Positions 1-7,340 of a stretch of DNA of 42,638 bases are shown one piece after another (position 1 is the first letter of the stretch; every line of letters starts with the position of its first letter). Below the pieces are notes generated by a model that was given only the letters and a program-made list of their open reading frames with translations, was not told the origin of the DNA and searched no databases. The translations under genes and the position numbers were made by a program. The stretch covers positions 1 to 42,638 of the forward strand of contig JAWLHS010000004.1 in assembly GCA_041690235.1 (NCBI GenBank), read 5' to 3'. The DNA comes from SLSG01 sp041690235 (GTDB taxonomy: Bacteria > Bacteroidota > Bacteroidia > Bacteroidales > UBA7960).

Positions 1-332
1 CAATTATAGCCCTCATCCTGCATGTCGATGCAGGGTTTGGGAACATCAAGCTCATCCAGTGTTTGTACCGTCTTCAATTCAATATACCTGGCCCCCATCA
101 GCCAGGCGGCAATGATATTCTGGGCCAGTTGTGTATGCGGACCCGCAGCCACGCCCAGGGGATTGGACAGGTATTTCCCAAAAACGACGGTTCCAAGGGG
201 GTTGTCCTTTCGCGGGGGCTGGGCATGGAACAACTCCCGGGGAATGCCAAAAAAGCTATCTTTACTGCGCAGTTCCTCCCAGGTAATCTCCAGGAGCTGT
301 CTCAGGGGAAGGGGGAAGAATCTGTCTGACAT
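1..332 (-). CDS. ygfK: YgfK-like putative selenate reductase/oxidoreductase subunit, N-terminal part (cut by window edge)
   Basis: Reading the minus strand from the ATG at 332 gives an uninterrupted frame of 110 codons that runs off the left edge. The translation contains LGVAAGPHTQLAQNI, IELKTVQTLD and KPCIDMQDEGYN, which I recognise as the conserved dihydroorotate-dehydrogenase-like N-terminal region of E. coli YgfK. Full-length family members are about 1000 residues with FeS and FAD/NAD(P) domains further on, so only a tenth is visible. YgfK is labelled putative selenate reductase, but it co-occurs with selenium-dependent molybdenum hydroxylases and with purine-breakdown genes, and its exact reaction is not settled. 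The gene is divergent from the MocA-like gene, and a CAAAAATA (TATTTTTG on this strand) box lies at 378-385. The family call is fairly sure; the function is inferred. Confidence 0.85.
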   Translation of the reverse strand, partial: MSDRFFPLPLRQLLEITWEELRSKDSFFGIPRELFHAQPPRKDNPLGTVVFGKYLSNPLGVAAGPHTQLAQNIIAAWLMGARYIELKTVQTLDELDVPKPCIDMQDEGYN

Positions 333-377
333 AGGGGTGGATTTTTGCGGGCTGTCCGAACCAGTCCGGGGTCACAT

Positions 378-385
378 CAAAAATA
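378..385 (-). promoter_or_regulatory. Candidate -7 promoter box for ygfK
   Basis: On the minus strand this reads TATTTTTG, matching the Bacteroidota -7 consensus TAnnTTTG. It lies 45 bases ahead of the ygfK ATG. No good -33 TTTG is visible, so support is the match and position only. Confidence 0.4.
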
Positions 386-400
386 GGAAATGTTTTGAAC

Positions 401-1030
401 ATGGGAAACCTGGAAGCTTGTTCTGCCATCATTCTTGCGGCCGGTAATTCAGAAAGAATGGGCGTTCCAAAGCTTTCCCTCCGGTTTCGCGGGGACACCA
501 GTTTTATTGACCGCTGCACCCGGGAGTTCCTGCATGCCGGCTGTCGTGAAATTGCACTGGTGGTCAACGAACAGGGCTTCGAGTGGATCGGCGGAATGGA
601 CTTCCCCGAAAGGGTCATTGTCGTGCTGAACAGCTTCCCGGAATTCGGACGCTTCCATTCCATTCAACTGGGCCTGGCCCAATTGGGAAAGGGGGACCCG
701 GTGTTCATCCACAATGTGGACAACCCGTTTATTCACACGGAACAATTGCTGGCACTCGAAAGGGCTTATCATCAGCCTGCCGGCAAGAAACCGGCTGAGG
801 GCGGCCGCGTAGTCATTCCGCACCATAAGGGCAGGGGAGGACATCCGGTGCTGATCTCACCGGAAGTGGGGATGGCCATCAGGGGAGAAAAACGTGCCGA
901 TTGGCCATTCAGGGAATTCCTGAAAGGTTTTCAAAGGATCAAAGTGCCGGTAAATGACCCGGGCGTTCTGGTGAACATAAACACAATCGGGGATTACCGC
1001 GCAGCGGGCCTTCCTTTGAGGGAGGAATAG
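401..1030 (+). CDS. mocA: MocA/YgfJ-type molybdenum cofactor nucleotidyltransferase
   Basis: A 209-residue protein of the MobA-like NTP transferase family. The nucleotide-binding loop LAAGNSERMGVPK is at residues 12-24, a metal-site segment HNVDNPF at about 104-110 (usually PVDxP in this family), and GHPVLIS at 147-153, typical of MocA/YgfJ rather than of MobA. MocA enzymes transfer CMP from CTP to molybdopterin to give the cytosine-dinucleotide cofactor used by xanthine-dehydrogenase-family enzymes; YgfJ is the relative found in the ygfK/xdhD gene set. The ATG at 401 is preferred over a TTG at 395 because AGGAAA lies at 385-390 ahead of it. Its neighbours, ygfK (divergent) and the hydroxylase subunits (convergent, 45 bases away), fit cofactor supply to that enzyme. 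Cytoplasmic. CMP over GMP transfer is inferred. Confidence 0.85.
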   Translation: MGNLEACSAIILAAGNSERMGVPKLSLRFRGDTSFIDRCTREFLHAGCREIALVVNEQGFEWIGGMDFPERVIVVLNSFPEFGRFHSIQLGLAQLGKGDPVFIHNVDNPFIHTEQLLALERAYHQPAGKKPAEGGRVVIPHHKGRGGHPVLISPEVGMAIRGEKRADWPFREFLKGFQRIKVPVNDPGVLVNINTIGDYRAAGLPLREE

Positions 1031-1075
1031 TTTATTTCGTCGGATAGCAAAAGATTCAGAGTAGGGGAAAACGCA

Positions 1076-3325
1076 CTATCCATGCAACCTCAATAAAACC
1101 TTTTCAGGAGTCATGGGCGCATCAAAATCCGGTTCGTATGCGGGGTTGAAAGCCAAAATGGCGTTTTGAAGGGCAAAAAAGGCACCGATTCCGTACATCA
1201 GGGGCGGCTCGCCCACCGCTTTGGATTTGAGAATGGCCATGCCGGGGCCCTCCGTGTTGAGGGGAATGCATGTCACCTCCTGTGGCACCGAGTAGATGTC
1301 CGGGATCTTGTAAGTCGACAAACTATTCGAAAGCAGTCGTCCACCGGCGTCATAGGCCACCTCTTCCATGGTCATCCATCCAATGCCCTGTGCCAGGGCC
1401 CCTTCCACTTGTCCCAGGTCGATCAAAGGGTTTAAGCTGTTGCCAAAATCATGAACGATAAGCACTTTGTCAAACCCATAGGTTCCCCGGACACAATCAA
1501 GGGTGACCTCAAGAGCGGCAATGCCGTAGACGTGATACGCAAAAGGGTGTCCCTTTGCCGTGGCCCTGTCGAAGTATATGACCGGTGTGGCGTAATGTCC
1601 GTTTTCAGAAAGACATACCCTTGCCATAAAAGCCCTGGTGATTAGATCCTCCCACCGCAAATCCGTCTTCTTACCTTTGAGCCACACCCATTCATCCTGC
1701 AGGATCGGTTGGGCAGTACCAGCTTCCAGGTAATCCGCAGCCACCTTCAGCAACCGCTCCTTCAGTGCCATGCAGGCGATTTCGGTGGCTTTCCCATTCA
1801 GGTCGGCGCCGCTGCTGGCTGCCGTGGGACTTGTATTTGCTACCCGGCTGGTGTTTGTGGTGGCCAGCCTGATCCTCGAAGGATCAACCGAAAACACACG
1901 GGCGGCCACCTGCCGGAGTTTGGCATTCACCCCCTGCCCCATCTCAACGGCGCCGGTGCTGACTTCTATGCTGCCATCCTGGAAGATATGCACCAGGGCG
2001 CGGGCCTGGTTCATGGAAGTGTTCGTGAAAGAAATCCCGAAACAAACCGGCATGACAGCCAGGCCTTTTTTCTGTTCCTTGTTTTCCCGGTTAAAAGCCA
2101 GCACCTGTTCTTGCATCTTTTCGAAACGGAATGAATCGGAGGCTTCACGGAAACACCGGCCAATATTTACGTTTTTAGCCACCTGCCCGTAAGGAAAAAC
2201 ATCGTCCTCCTGCAGAAAATTGGCTTCTTGTATTTTGAGGGCAGGAATCCCAAGGCCATGCGCTGCCTTGGCGATGGCTGCTTCAATCACAAACATCCCC
2301 TGGGGTCCGCCGAACCCCCTGAAAGCAGTATTCGGAGGCAGATTTGTCTTACAACTGTAAGCCGTCACCTCGGTATTGGGAATAAAATAGGCGTTCGACA
2401 GGTGAAAAAGGCTGCGGTCGAGAATGGCCGGCGACAGATCTGCCGCTGCACCCCCATTCTGGTAGAAAGTGGCCTGATAGGCCAGAATCTTCAGATCGGC
2501 AGACAGGCCAATCCTGAAATCGGCGCTGTAGGGATGGCGCTTGCCGGTCATCTGCATGTCATCCATGCGATGAAGCACAATTTTAACCGGTTTTTTGAGC
2601 CTGAAGGAGGCCAAAGCCGCCATGCATGCATAAGCCGTAGCCTGATCCTCCTTTCCTCCGAATCCCCCGCCCAGGCGTGTCACATCCACTTCGACCAGGT
2701 GCATGGGCACCCCCAGCACTTTTGCGGCCATTTTCTGCACAAGGGTCGGTCCCTGGGTAGAGGAATGAATCTTTATTCCTCCATTTTCCGTCGGATGGGC
2801 ATAGGAACCCTGGGTTTCAATATACAGATGTTCCTGTCCGCCCGATTCGGACCGGCCCTCAAAAACATGCGCGCATTGGTCCCATGCCAGGTCCGGGTCA
2901 CCCAGGCGGAAGGTTTGTGGCGGGGTAAGAAACAGCCCTTTCTCTTTGGCTTTTCTCGGATCGGTAATGGCTTCGAGCTCCCTGTATTTGAGATGGATGC
3001 GTTTGCCGGACTGGCGGGCGGCCCATTCGCTTGTGGCTACAATCAGGGCGAGCGGCTGGCCATTAAAATGTACCTCTTCTTCGGCAAAAAGGGGTTCATC
3101 GGGAATGATGCCACCGATCTGGTTTTCGCCGGGAACATCCCTGGCTGTGTAGATTCCCGCCACCCCGGGCACCTTCAGTGCCTCAGAAACATCGAGTTCC
3201 AGAATTTTCGCATGGGCAACGGGTGATGGAAAAACCAGCCCATGCAGTGTTCCCTGCTGCACCGGAATGTCATCCAGGTAAACCGAGCGCCCGGTTACGT
3301 GTCCTATGGCATCGGGATTCATCAT
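1076..3325 (-). CDS. xdhB: Xanthine dehydrogenase-type molybdopterin-binding subunit
   Basis: A 749-residue subunit of the xanthine oxidase/dehydrogenase family, which holds the Mo-pterin and the substrate site and hydroxylates purines or similar heterocycles. Visible landmarks: an N-terminal a/b-hammerhead domain (about 5-115), GGQEHLYIETQ at 162-172, GGGFGGKE at 219-226, TAFRGFGGPQG at 333-343, EMGQGVNAK at 461-469 and KAVGEPPL at 702-709. Glu170, Arg336 and Glu706 fall where the xanthine-handling residues Glu802, Arg880 and catalytic Glu1261 sit in bovine XDH, so a purine substrate is likely. Length is usual for a stand-alone large subunit. The start overlaps the stop of the FeS-FAD gene as ATGA, implying translational coupling. 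Whether the Mo site carries a selenium ligand cannot be read from sequence. Confidence 0.92.
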   Translation of the reverse strand: MMNPDAIGHVTGRSVYLDDIPVQQGTLHGLVFPSPVAHAKILELDVSEALKVPGVAGIYTARDVPGENQIGGIIPDEPLFAEEEVHFNGQPLALIVATSEWAARQSGKRIHLKYRELEAITDPRKAKEKGLFLTPPQTFRLGDPDLAWDQCAHVFEGRSESGGQEHLYIETQGSYAHPTENGGIKIHSSTQGPTLVQKMAAKVLGVPMHLVEVDVTRLGGGFGGKEDQATAYACMAALASFRLKKPVKIVLHRMDDMQMTGKRHPYSADFRIGLSADLKILAYQATFYQNGGAAADLSPAILDRSLFHLSNAYFIPNTEVTAYSCKTNLPPNTAFRGFGGPQGMFVIEAAIAKAAHGLGIPALKIQEANFLQEDDVFPYGQVAKNVNIGRCFREASDSFRFEKMQEQVLAFNRENKEQKKGLAVMPVCFGISFTNTSMNQARALVHIFQDGSIEVSTGAVEMGQGVNAKLRQVAARVFSVDPSRIRLATTNTSRVANTSPTAASSGADLNGKATEIACMALKERLLKVAADYLEAGTAQPILQDEWVWLKGKKTDLRWEDLITRAFMARVCLSENGHYATPVIYFDRATAKGHPFAYHVYGIAALEVTLDCVRGTYGFDKVLIVHDFGNSLNPLIDLGQVEGALAQGIGWMTMEEVAYDAGGRLLSNSLSTYKIPDIYSVPQEVTCIPLNTEGPGMAILKSKAVGEPPLMYGIGAFFALQNAILAFNPAYEPDFDAPMTPEKVLLRLHG

Positions 3326-4746
3326 TGGCTCCTGCTTAAGGCGAAAAGTTCTTCGGCGTTCACCCGCTCAGGGAACAGGCGCAGAAAATGGGCGAAAAAA
3401 AGTTGTCTCGCCAGCAAAGCTTTGTACTCCTTACTGCCCCTGATGTCGCCAATGGGTTTGATCTCTTTTTGCAGTGTTCGGTTGGCTTCCAGGAGGACGG
3501 ATGCCGAAAGCGTTTTCTCCCGGAGAAAAGCGCTTGTTTCAACCAGGTACAGGGGAACCGGACCGACTCCCCCGCAGCTCAACCGGCAGGTGCTGATTTT
3601 GTCCCCCTCGGTTTCAAGGCAAATGGCTGTGTTTACGCTGGCAATATCCAGGTGGGTGCGCTTGCTGACCTTTTCGAAATTGAAAAAAAAGGGATTCACC
3701 GGAATCGGGAACCGCAGGCCCATAACCAATTCTCCCGGCTTCAGATCCAGTTTCTTGTATTCAAGAAAAAAATCCCGCAGGGCGACCCGGCGCCGAATGC
3801 CTGTGGCTGGCTGCATCAGATCCAGGCTGGCCTCCAGGGCGAGGAAAAAGATGCTCAAATCGCCGATTGGGGAAGCATTCACCAGGTTGCCGGCCAAGGT
3901 ACCCATATTGCGGATGGGATCTGAAGACACCAGCTTAAAATACTTTCTTATCTCCGGAAACAGGTCCGCCATCAATGATGAATCCATGATGTCGTTGGCC
4001 GTGGCGGCTGCTCCGATATAAATGTGCCGGTCCCGTTCCCGGATCCCCTTCATCTCCTGCTTGTCGAAAACCAGGGATACATCGGCAGCGGCCACCTCAT
4101 CGGGTTTTTGCACCAACAGATCAGTTCCTCCTCCCAGGATAAGGGATCCGGAACCGGATTCCTGTGATCCGTCCACCAGGCCGATCAACCGCCGGGGAAT
4201 GTCCAGAAAATAAGCGGGCAGAAACCCTTGGTGGACAAGCCAGTCGAATGGTTTTTCGGGGTCTTTTTCCCTGAGGAGGCGGGCTACGCGCTCAGCGGCC
4301 CTTTCGATGGACTTATACCCGGTGCAGCGGCAGATATTGCCATTCATCGAGTCAATGGCATCACTGCGGGAGGGGTTTTTGGTGCTGATGGCATACCCGC
4401 TCAATGACACCACAAAGCCCGGGGTACAGAAGCCGCACTGGCTCGCATTCTCATCCGCAAAAGCCTGCTGAACCGGTGAAAGCCGCTCCATATTCAGTCC
4501 CTCGACAGAAACAATATGCTTGCCATGCGCATTTCCCAGCGGGGTCAGGCAGGACGTGATGCTCCTGTAGTGGAGTTGGTTGTTCTCCAGCCGGCCTTCC
4601 AGCACGGTGCAGGCCCCGCAATCCCCTTCACGGCATCCGATCTTTGTTCCGGTAAGGTGTTGCCCGTAACGGATATAATCCAGCAGCGCAGACCCCGGGG
4701 GTAGCCGGGTTTCAACAAGGCGGTCATTCAGGATAAATCGGATCAT
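3322..4746 (-). CDS. xdhA: Xanthine dehydrogenase-type FeS-FAD small subunit
   Basis: A 474-residue electron-transfer subunit with [2Fe-2S] and FAD domains fused, as in Rhodobacter XdhA. The N-terminal plant-type ferredoxin domain has Cys38, Cys43, Cys46 and Cys66; the second FeS domain has CGFCTPG at 104-110 and CRCTGY at 139-144. The FAD domain follows, with ILGGGTDLL near 203-211 and NMGTLAGN near 280-287, then a CO-dehydrogenase-flavoprotein-type C-terminal domain. It carries electrons from the Mo site of the partner subunit to FAD and an acceptor, probably NAD+. I chose the ATG at 4746; a TTG 33 bases upstream would add eleven unlikely residues. It is the first gene of a two-gene operon with the large subunit (4-base overlap). 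All eight cluster cysteines are present, so it looks functional. Confidence 0.92.
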   Translation of the reverse strand: MIRFILNDRLVETRLPPGSALLDYIRYGQHLTGTKIGCREGDCGACTVLEGRLENNQLHYRSITSCLTPLGNAHGKHIVSVEGLNMERLSPVQQAFADENASQCGFCTPGFVVSLSGYAISTKNPSRSDAIDSMNGNICRCTGYKSIERAAERVARLLREKDPEKPFDWLVHQGFLPAYFLDIPRRLIGLVDGSQESGSGSLILGGGTDLLVQKPDEVAAADVSLVFDKQEMKGIRERDRHIYIGAAATANDIMDSSLMADLFPEIRKYFKLVSSDPIRNMGTLAGNLVNASPIGDLSIFFLALEASLDLMQPATGIRRRVALRDFFLEYKKLDLKPGELVMGLRFPIPVNPFFFNFEKVSKRTHLDIASVNTAICLETEGDKISTCRLSCGGVGPVPLYLVETSAFLREKTLSASVLLEANRTLQKEIKPIGDIRGSKEYKALLARQLFFAHFLRLFPERVNAEELFALSRSQ

Positions 4747-4793
4747 GCCGGGCAGGGATGGGTTTTTGCATTGAACCAACAGGAATACGCTGC

Positions 4794-4801
4794 TAAAAAT
4801 A
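4794..4801 (-). promoter_or_regulatory. Candidate -7 promoter box for xdhAB
   Basis: Minus-strand TATTTTTA, one mismatch from TAnnTTTG, about 50 bases ahead of the xdhA ATG. No clear -33 element. Tentative. Confidence 0.3.
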
Positions 4802-4820
4802 CAATAATCTAAGAACCCCT

Positions 4821-4857
4821 ACAACCCCGGCCATTGGAAATTTCAGATCCGGGTTGT
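4821..4857. repeat. Inverted repeat between the membrane-protein gene and xdhA
   Basis: ACAACCCCGG (4821-4830) pairs with CCGGGTTGT (4849-4857) with one bulged base and an 18-base loop. It lies between the stop of the 4870-5385 gene and the xdhA promoter region. There is no T-run directly after it on either strand, so it could be a weak terminator, a transcript-end hairpin or a regulator site. Confidence 0.35.
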
Positions 4858-4869
4858 TCCGACTTTATT

Positions 4870-5385
4870 CTATAGTTTTCCAACAGCCATCATTACTATG
4901 ACCATCAGAAAAAAAACCTGAACAATGAGGCTTCGAACTTTTTCGGGAAAACTCATCTGACGATAGTTTTGGTAGCTTGTCAACATGCCCGCTGCCAATG
5001 TCATCAGGGCAAATATGCCCGCGAGTACCCAGTGTACCAGCGGATCGAAGAAAAGCCACAAGGCAATGGTTAAAAAAAGGATGGATGCCAAGGCTGATAT
5101 CAGAGAAGTTGCTCTCCTGCGTTTTTGGAACAACACAAAACCATCGCAGAAGACAACCATGGAATACGCAATCCAAAGGATGGGGAGAAAACCGTATTGG
5201 TCGCCAAAGACGTCCCCGGCGTAATAATCCATCAGTATGCCGATTGCTCCGATAAACAACAGACCGATCAGTCCCTTTGCGAAGCCCCACCCGTTATTCA
5301 ACGGGTTGATGCTCTTCAGCAGGAATAAAAAGTAATATACACTCAATGCCACTAAAAAAATCCAAAAAAACGTATTGTTTTCCAT
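4870..5385 (-). CDS. Uncharacterised six-helix membrane protein
   Basis: A 171-residue protein that I cannot assign to a named family. It is almost wholly hydrophobic with about six predicted membrane helices (roughly residues 6-24, 32-52, 65-85, 91-113, 117-137 and 149-168), linked by short charged loops such as QKRRRA near 87-92 and SYQNYRQMSFPEKVRS near 136-151. There is no signal peptide beyond the first helix and no catalytic motif. It starts at an ATG 64 bases downstream of the lipoprotein gene at 5450-6085 on the same strand, so the two are probably co-transcribed. It would sit in the inner membrane. Its role is unknown. Confidence 0.75.
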   Translation of the reverse strand: MENNTFFWIFLVALSVYYFLFLLKSINPLNNGWGFAKGLIGLLFIGAIGILMDYYAGDVFGDQYGFLPILWIAYSMVVFCDGFVLFQKRRRATSLISALASILFLTIALWLFFDPLVHWVLAGIFALMTLAAGMLTSYQNYRQMSFPEKVRSLIVQVFFLMVIVMMAVGKL

Positions 5386-5449
5386 ATCAAATCAATTTCA
5401 AGATTCCTTCCTGGTTTTTCACAACAGATAGACAAACATTCGTTCTGGT

Positions 5450-6085
5450 TTATTGGCCTTCCATGCAAGCGTTGTATTCATCGATTGCCACAGCCATTTC
5501 ATATATGACCTTTCCCGTTGCTCCCATCGCACAAACGGCGCCTCCGCCGGGATTCATTAAGGCCACAATTCCACAGGATACAATCGCGGCTTTATAATCC
5601 TTGTTTGCTTTATGAAAAGCCTCCTCAAAGTTTTCCTGACAGGAACTTTTTTGCCCGGATTGAACCCTGTATTCTCTATTCATCAGATTCGTCGCATGCG
5701 ATATAATACGGGAAACAGCCCCTTCCTCAAAACTTATAAGCTCATGGTTTTCAATTATTTTTCGCAAACCCGGGTCATTCATCATCCCTTCGGGATTTAA
5801 CTTAAACAATACGGGCAATTCCTCATAGGCCAGGCAGGAATAGTCCTGGTATCCCAAACCCTGTTGCCTAATTTTTTTTTCAATTTCTTCAATAAATGAA
5901 ACACTTCTTTGACTAAAATGTATGAAATCCTGGTCCCTTGACATCAGGTATGCTACGGCCTCCTCACATCTCTCTGCACGGTCATTATGCTCATGTGCTG
6001 TCTCAAGTGGATCCACCGCACAGCCTGCCAATGAAAAAGCCACAAACAAAACCAAAATGGCCGCGGTGTGCCTTCGGAAATCCAT
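5450..6085 (-). CDS. Uncharacterised cysteine-containing lipoprotein
   Basis: A 211-residue protein starting at the ATG at 6085, chosen because AGGAAAGGA lies just ahead and a signal peptide follows at once; a longer frame to 6133 would put a charged stretch before it. The lipobox is FSLAGC, so the mature protein begins at that cysteine. The mature part is helical and charged, with six further cysteines (AERCEE, DYSCLA, KSSCQE, IVSCGI, GAVCAM, YNACME), an even number that could form disulfides. The C-terminal third holds a glycine-rich hydrophobic stretch (IVALMNPGGGAVCAMGATGK) unusual in a periplasmic protein. I recognise no family. It is followed on the same strand by the six-helix membrane protein. 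The composition looks more A+T-rich than the neighbours by eye. Confidence 0.7.
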   Translation of the reverse strand: MDFRRHTAAILVLFVAFSLAGCAVDPLETAHEHNDRAERCEEAVAYLMSRDQDFIHFSQRSVSFIEEIEKKIRQQGLGYQDYSCLAYEELPVLFKLNPEGMMNDPGLRKIIENHELISFEEGAVSRIISHATNLMNREYRVQSGQKSSCQENFEEAFHKANKDYKAAIVSCGIVALMNPGGGAVCAMGATGKVIYEMAVAIDEYNACMEGQ

Positions 6086-6586
6086 CAGCAATCCTTTCCT
6101 TTTTTCCTTTTGATTTTTGACAATTCTCTTCATTTCCCTTAAATTTGCGTGTTAAACATTCCGTTTAATAACCTCATCCCAACGAAGATTTCGCGGTCAT
6201 CAACGGGATGGGGTTTTTTTGCGTTTTGCTTCAGGAAAGACGCCGCTTCAGACCCGGTTCGATAATCGGACGGGCCATGCAACTCCCCCGCCATTGGCAT
6301 GCCCGGCACACCAATTGGCAACTGATTCGGTCAATCTGCGGGTTCACAGGTTTGGTGAAACATGGTTTGAATATTTATATATGGATGACCCGGGTCGTAT
6401 GCACAAAGGGATGGCAAAATGGTCTGACTAAAATAAGGAAAGCAATACGTAATTTCACTTATTCCCGGCCGAAATACCGCGAACGGTCATGCCAAACCAA
6501 AAAAATCACGGCCAGCCCATTTCGCCCCGGGCATTTTCTTGCCGCTTTTTCGTACTTTTGGCCTTTAATAACCATTCTCCTCCCCC
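6086..6586. other. Gene-free stretch between the divergent lipoprotein and GT2 genes
   Basis: About 500 bases between divergent genes. Open frames exist on the plus strand (6208-6627, 6219-6431) but their translations show no motif, low-complexity tails and no start signal, so I do not call them. The right end carries a TACTTTTG promoter box for the glycosyltransferase. Otherwise I see no RNA gene or strong repeat. Confidence 0.5.
6553..6560 (+). promoter_or_regulatory. -7 promoter box for the GT2 gene
   Basis: TACTTTTG matches TAnnTTTG exactly and lies 26 bases ahead of the ATG at 6587. The -33 region has only a partial match. Confidence 0.5.
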
Positions 6587-7306
6587 ATGGATTTCAAAAA
6601 ACTTTCGGTTATCATCCCCGTTTATAATGAAGAAGGGACCATTCACCTGATCCTCGACAAACTTGAAGCGGTTCAGCTGCCGGGGGAGATTCAGATGGAA
6701 CTGGTCATTGTCAACGATTTTTCAAGCGACAATACCGCCACCGCCATAGAAGCCTATATACTCGCCCACCCCGGCACGGACATCAGGTTCTTTCACCAGC
6801 CCAGGAACATGGGAAAGGGAGCCGCCCTGCATCGGGGCATTAAGGAATCTACCGGCGATTACATCATCATACAGGACGCCGACCTGGAATACGACCCGAG
6901 GGAATACGCCAACCTGCTTCAACCCGTGATCGAAGGAAACGCCAACGTGGTTTACGGATCCCGCTTTATCGGATCCAACCCGCGGAGGGTACTCTTTTAC
7001 TGGCACAGGGCGGGCAATAAATTCCTGACTTTCCTGTCGAATGTGTTCTCCAACATGAACCTGACCGACATGGAAACCTGCTACAAGCTGTTCCGTGCCG
7101 ATTTGCTCAAGTCGATCGAGCTCAGGGAAAACCGCTTTGGGTTTGAGCCCGAAGTCACCGCAAAGATTTCCCGCATCCCCGAAGTGCGCATGTGTGAAGT
7201 CGGGATTTCCTATTATGGCCGCCATTTCTCGGAAGGGAAGAAAATTTCATGGAAGGACGGGTTTCGCGCCATCTATTGCATTCTCAAATACAATTTATTC
7301 CGTTAA
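6587..7306 (+). CDS. GT2 family glycosyltransferase (polyprenyl-phosphate sugar synthase type)
   Basis: A 239-residue GT-A fold enzyme. It opens with LSVIIPVYNEEGTI (residues 6-19), then VIVNDFSSDNT, GKGAALHRGI, the metal-binding QDADLEYDP (DxD type), YGSRF and TDMETCYKLF, the pattern of dolichyl/undecaprenyl-phosphate mannose or glucose synthases (DPM1/Dpg-like). Such enzymes move a sugar from a nucleotide sugar to a polyprenyl phosphate on the cytoplasmic face of the membrane. There is no C-terminal membrane anchor, as in the single-domain form. The next gene, 34 bases on, is a GT-C-like membrane protein, the kind of enzyme that uses polyprenyl-linked sugars, so the two may act in sequence. 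The sugar and final acceptor are unknown. Confidence 0.88.
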   Translation: MDFKKLSVIIPVYNEEGTIHLILDKLEAVQLPGEIQMELVIVNDFSSDNTATAIEAYILAHPGTDIRFFHQPRNMGKGAALHRGIKESTGDYIIIQDADLEYDPREYANLLQPVIEGNANVVYGSRFIGSNPRRVLFYWHRAGNKFLTFLSNVFSNMNLTDMETCYKLFRADLLKSIELRENRFGFEPEVTAKISRIPEVRMCEVGISYYGRHFSEGKKISWKDGFRAIYCILKYNLFR

Positions 7307-7340
7307 GCCCAACGCCCATCATCATTTCGGGCCCCAGCAC

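Noticed and set aside
2228..3226. A 332-codon plus-strand open frame inside the XdhB-type gene
   Set aside because: It is antisense to a gene with complete motifs, has no recognisable domain, and its length follows from the codon bias of the real gene.
6208..6627. A 139-codon plus-strand frame overlapping the GT2 start
   Set aside because: It has no motif, low-quality sequence, and overlaps the promoter and start of the GT2 gene in another frame.
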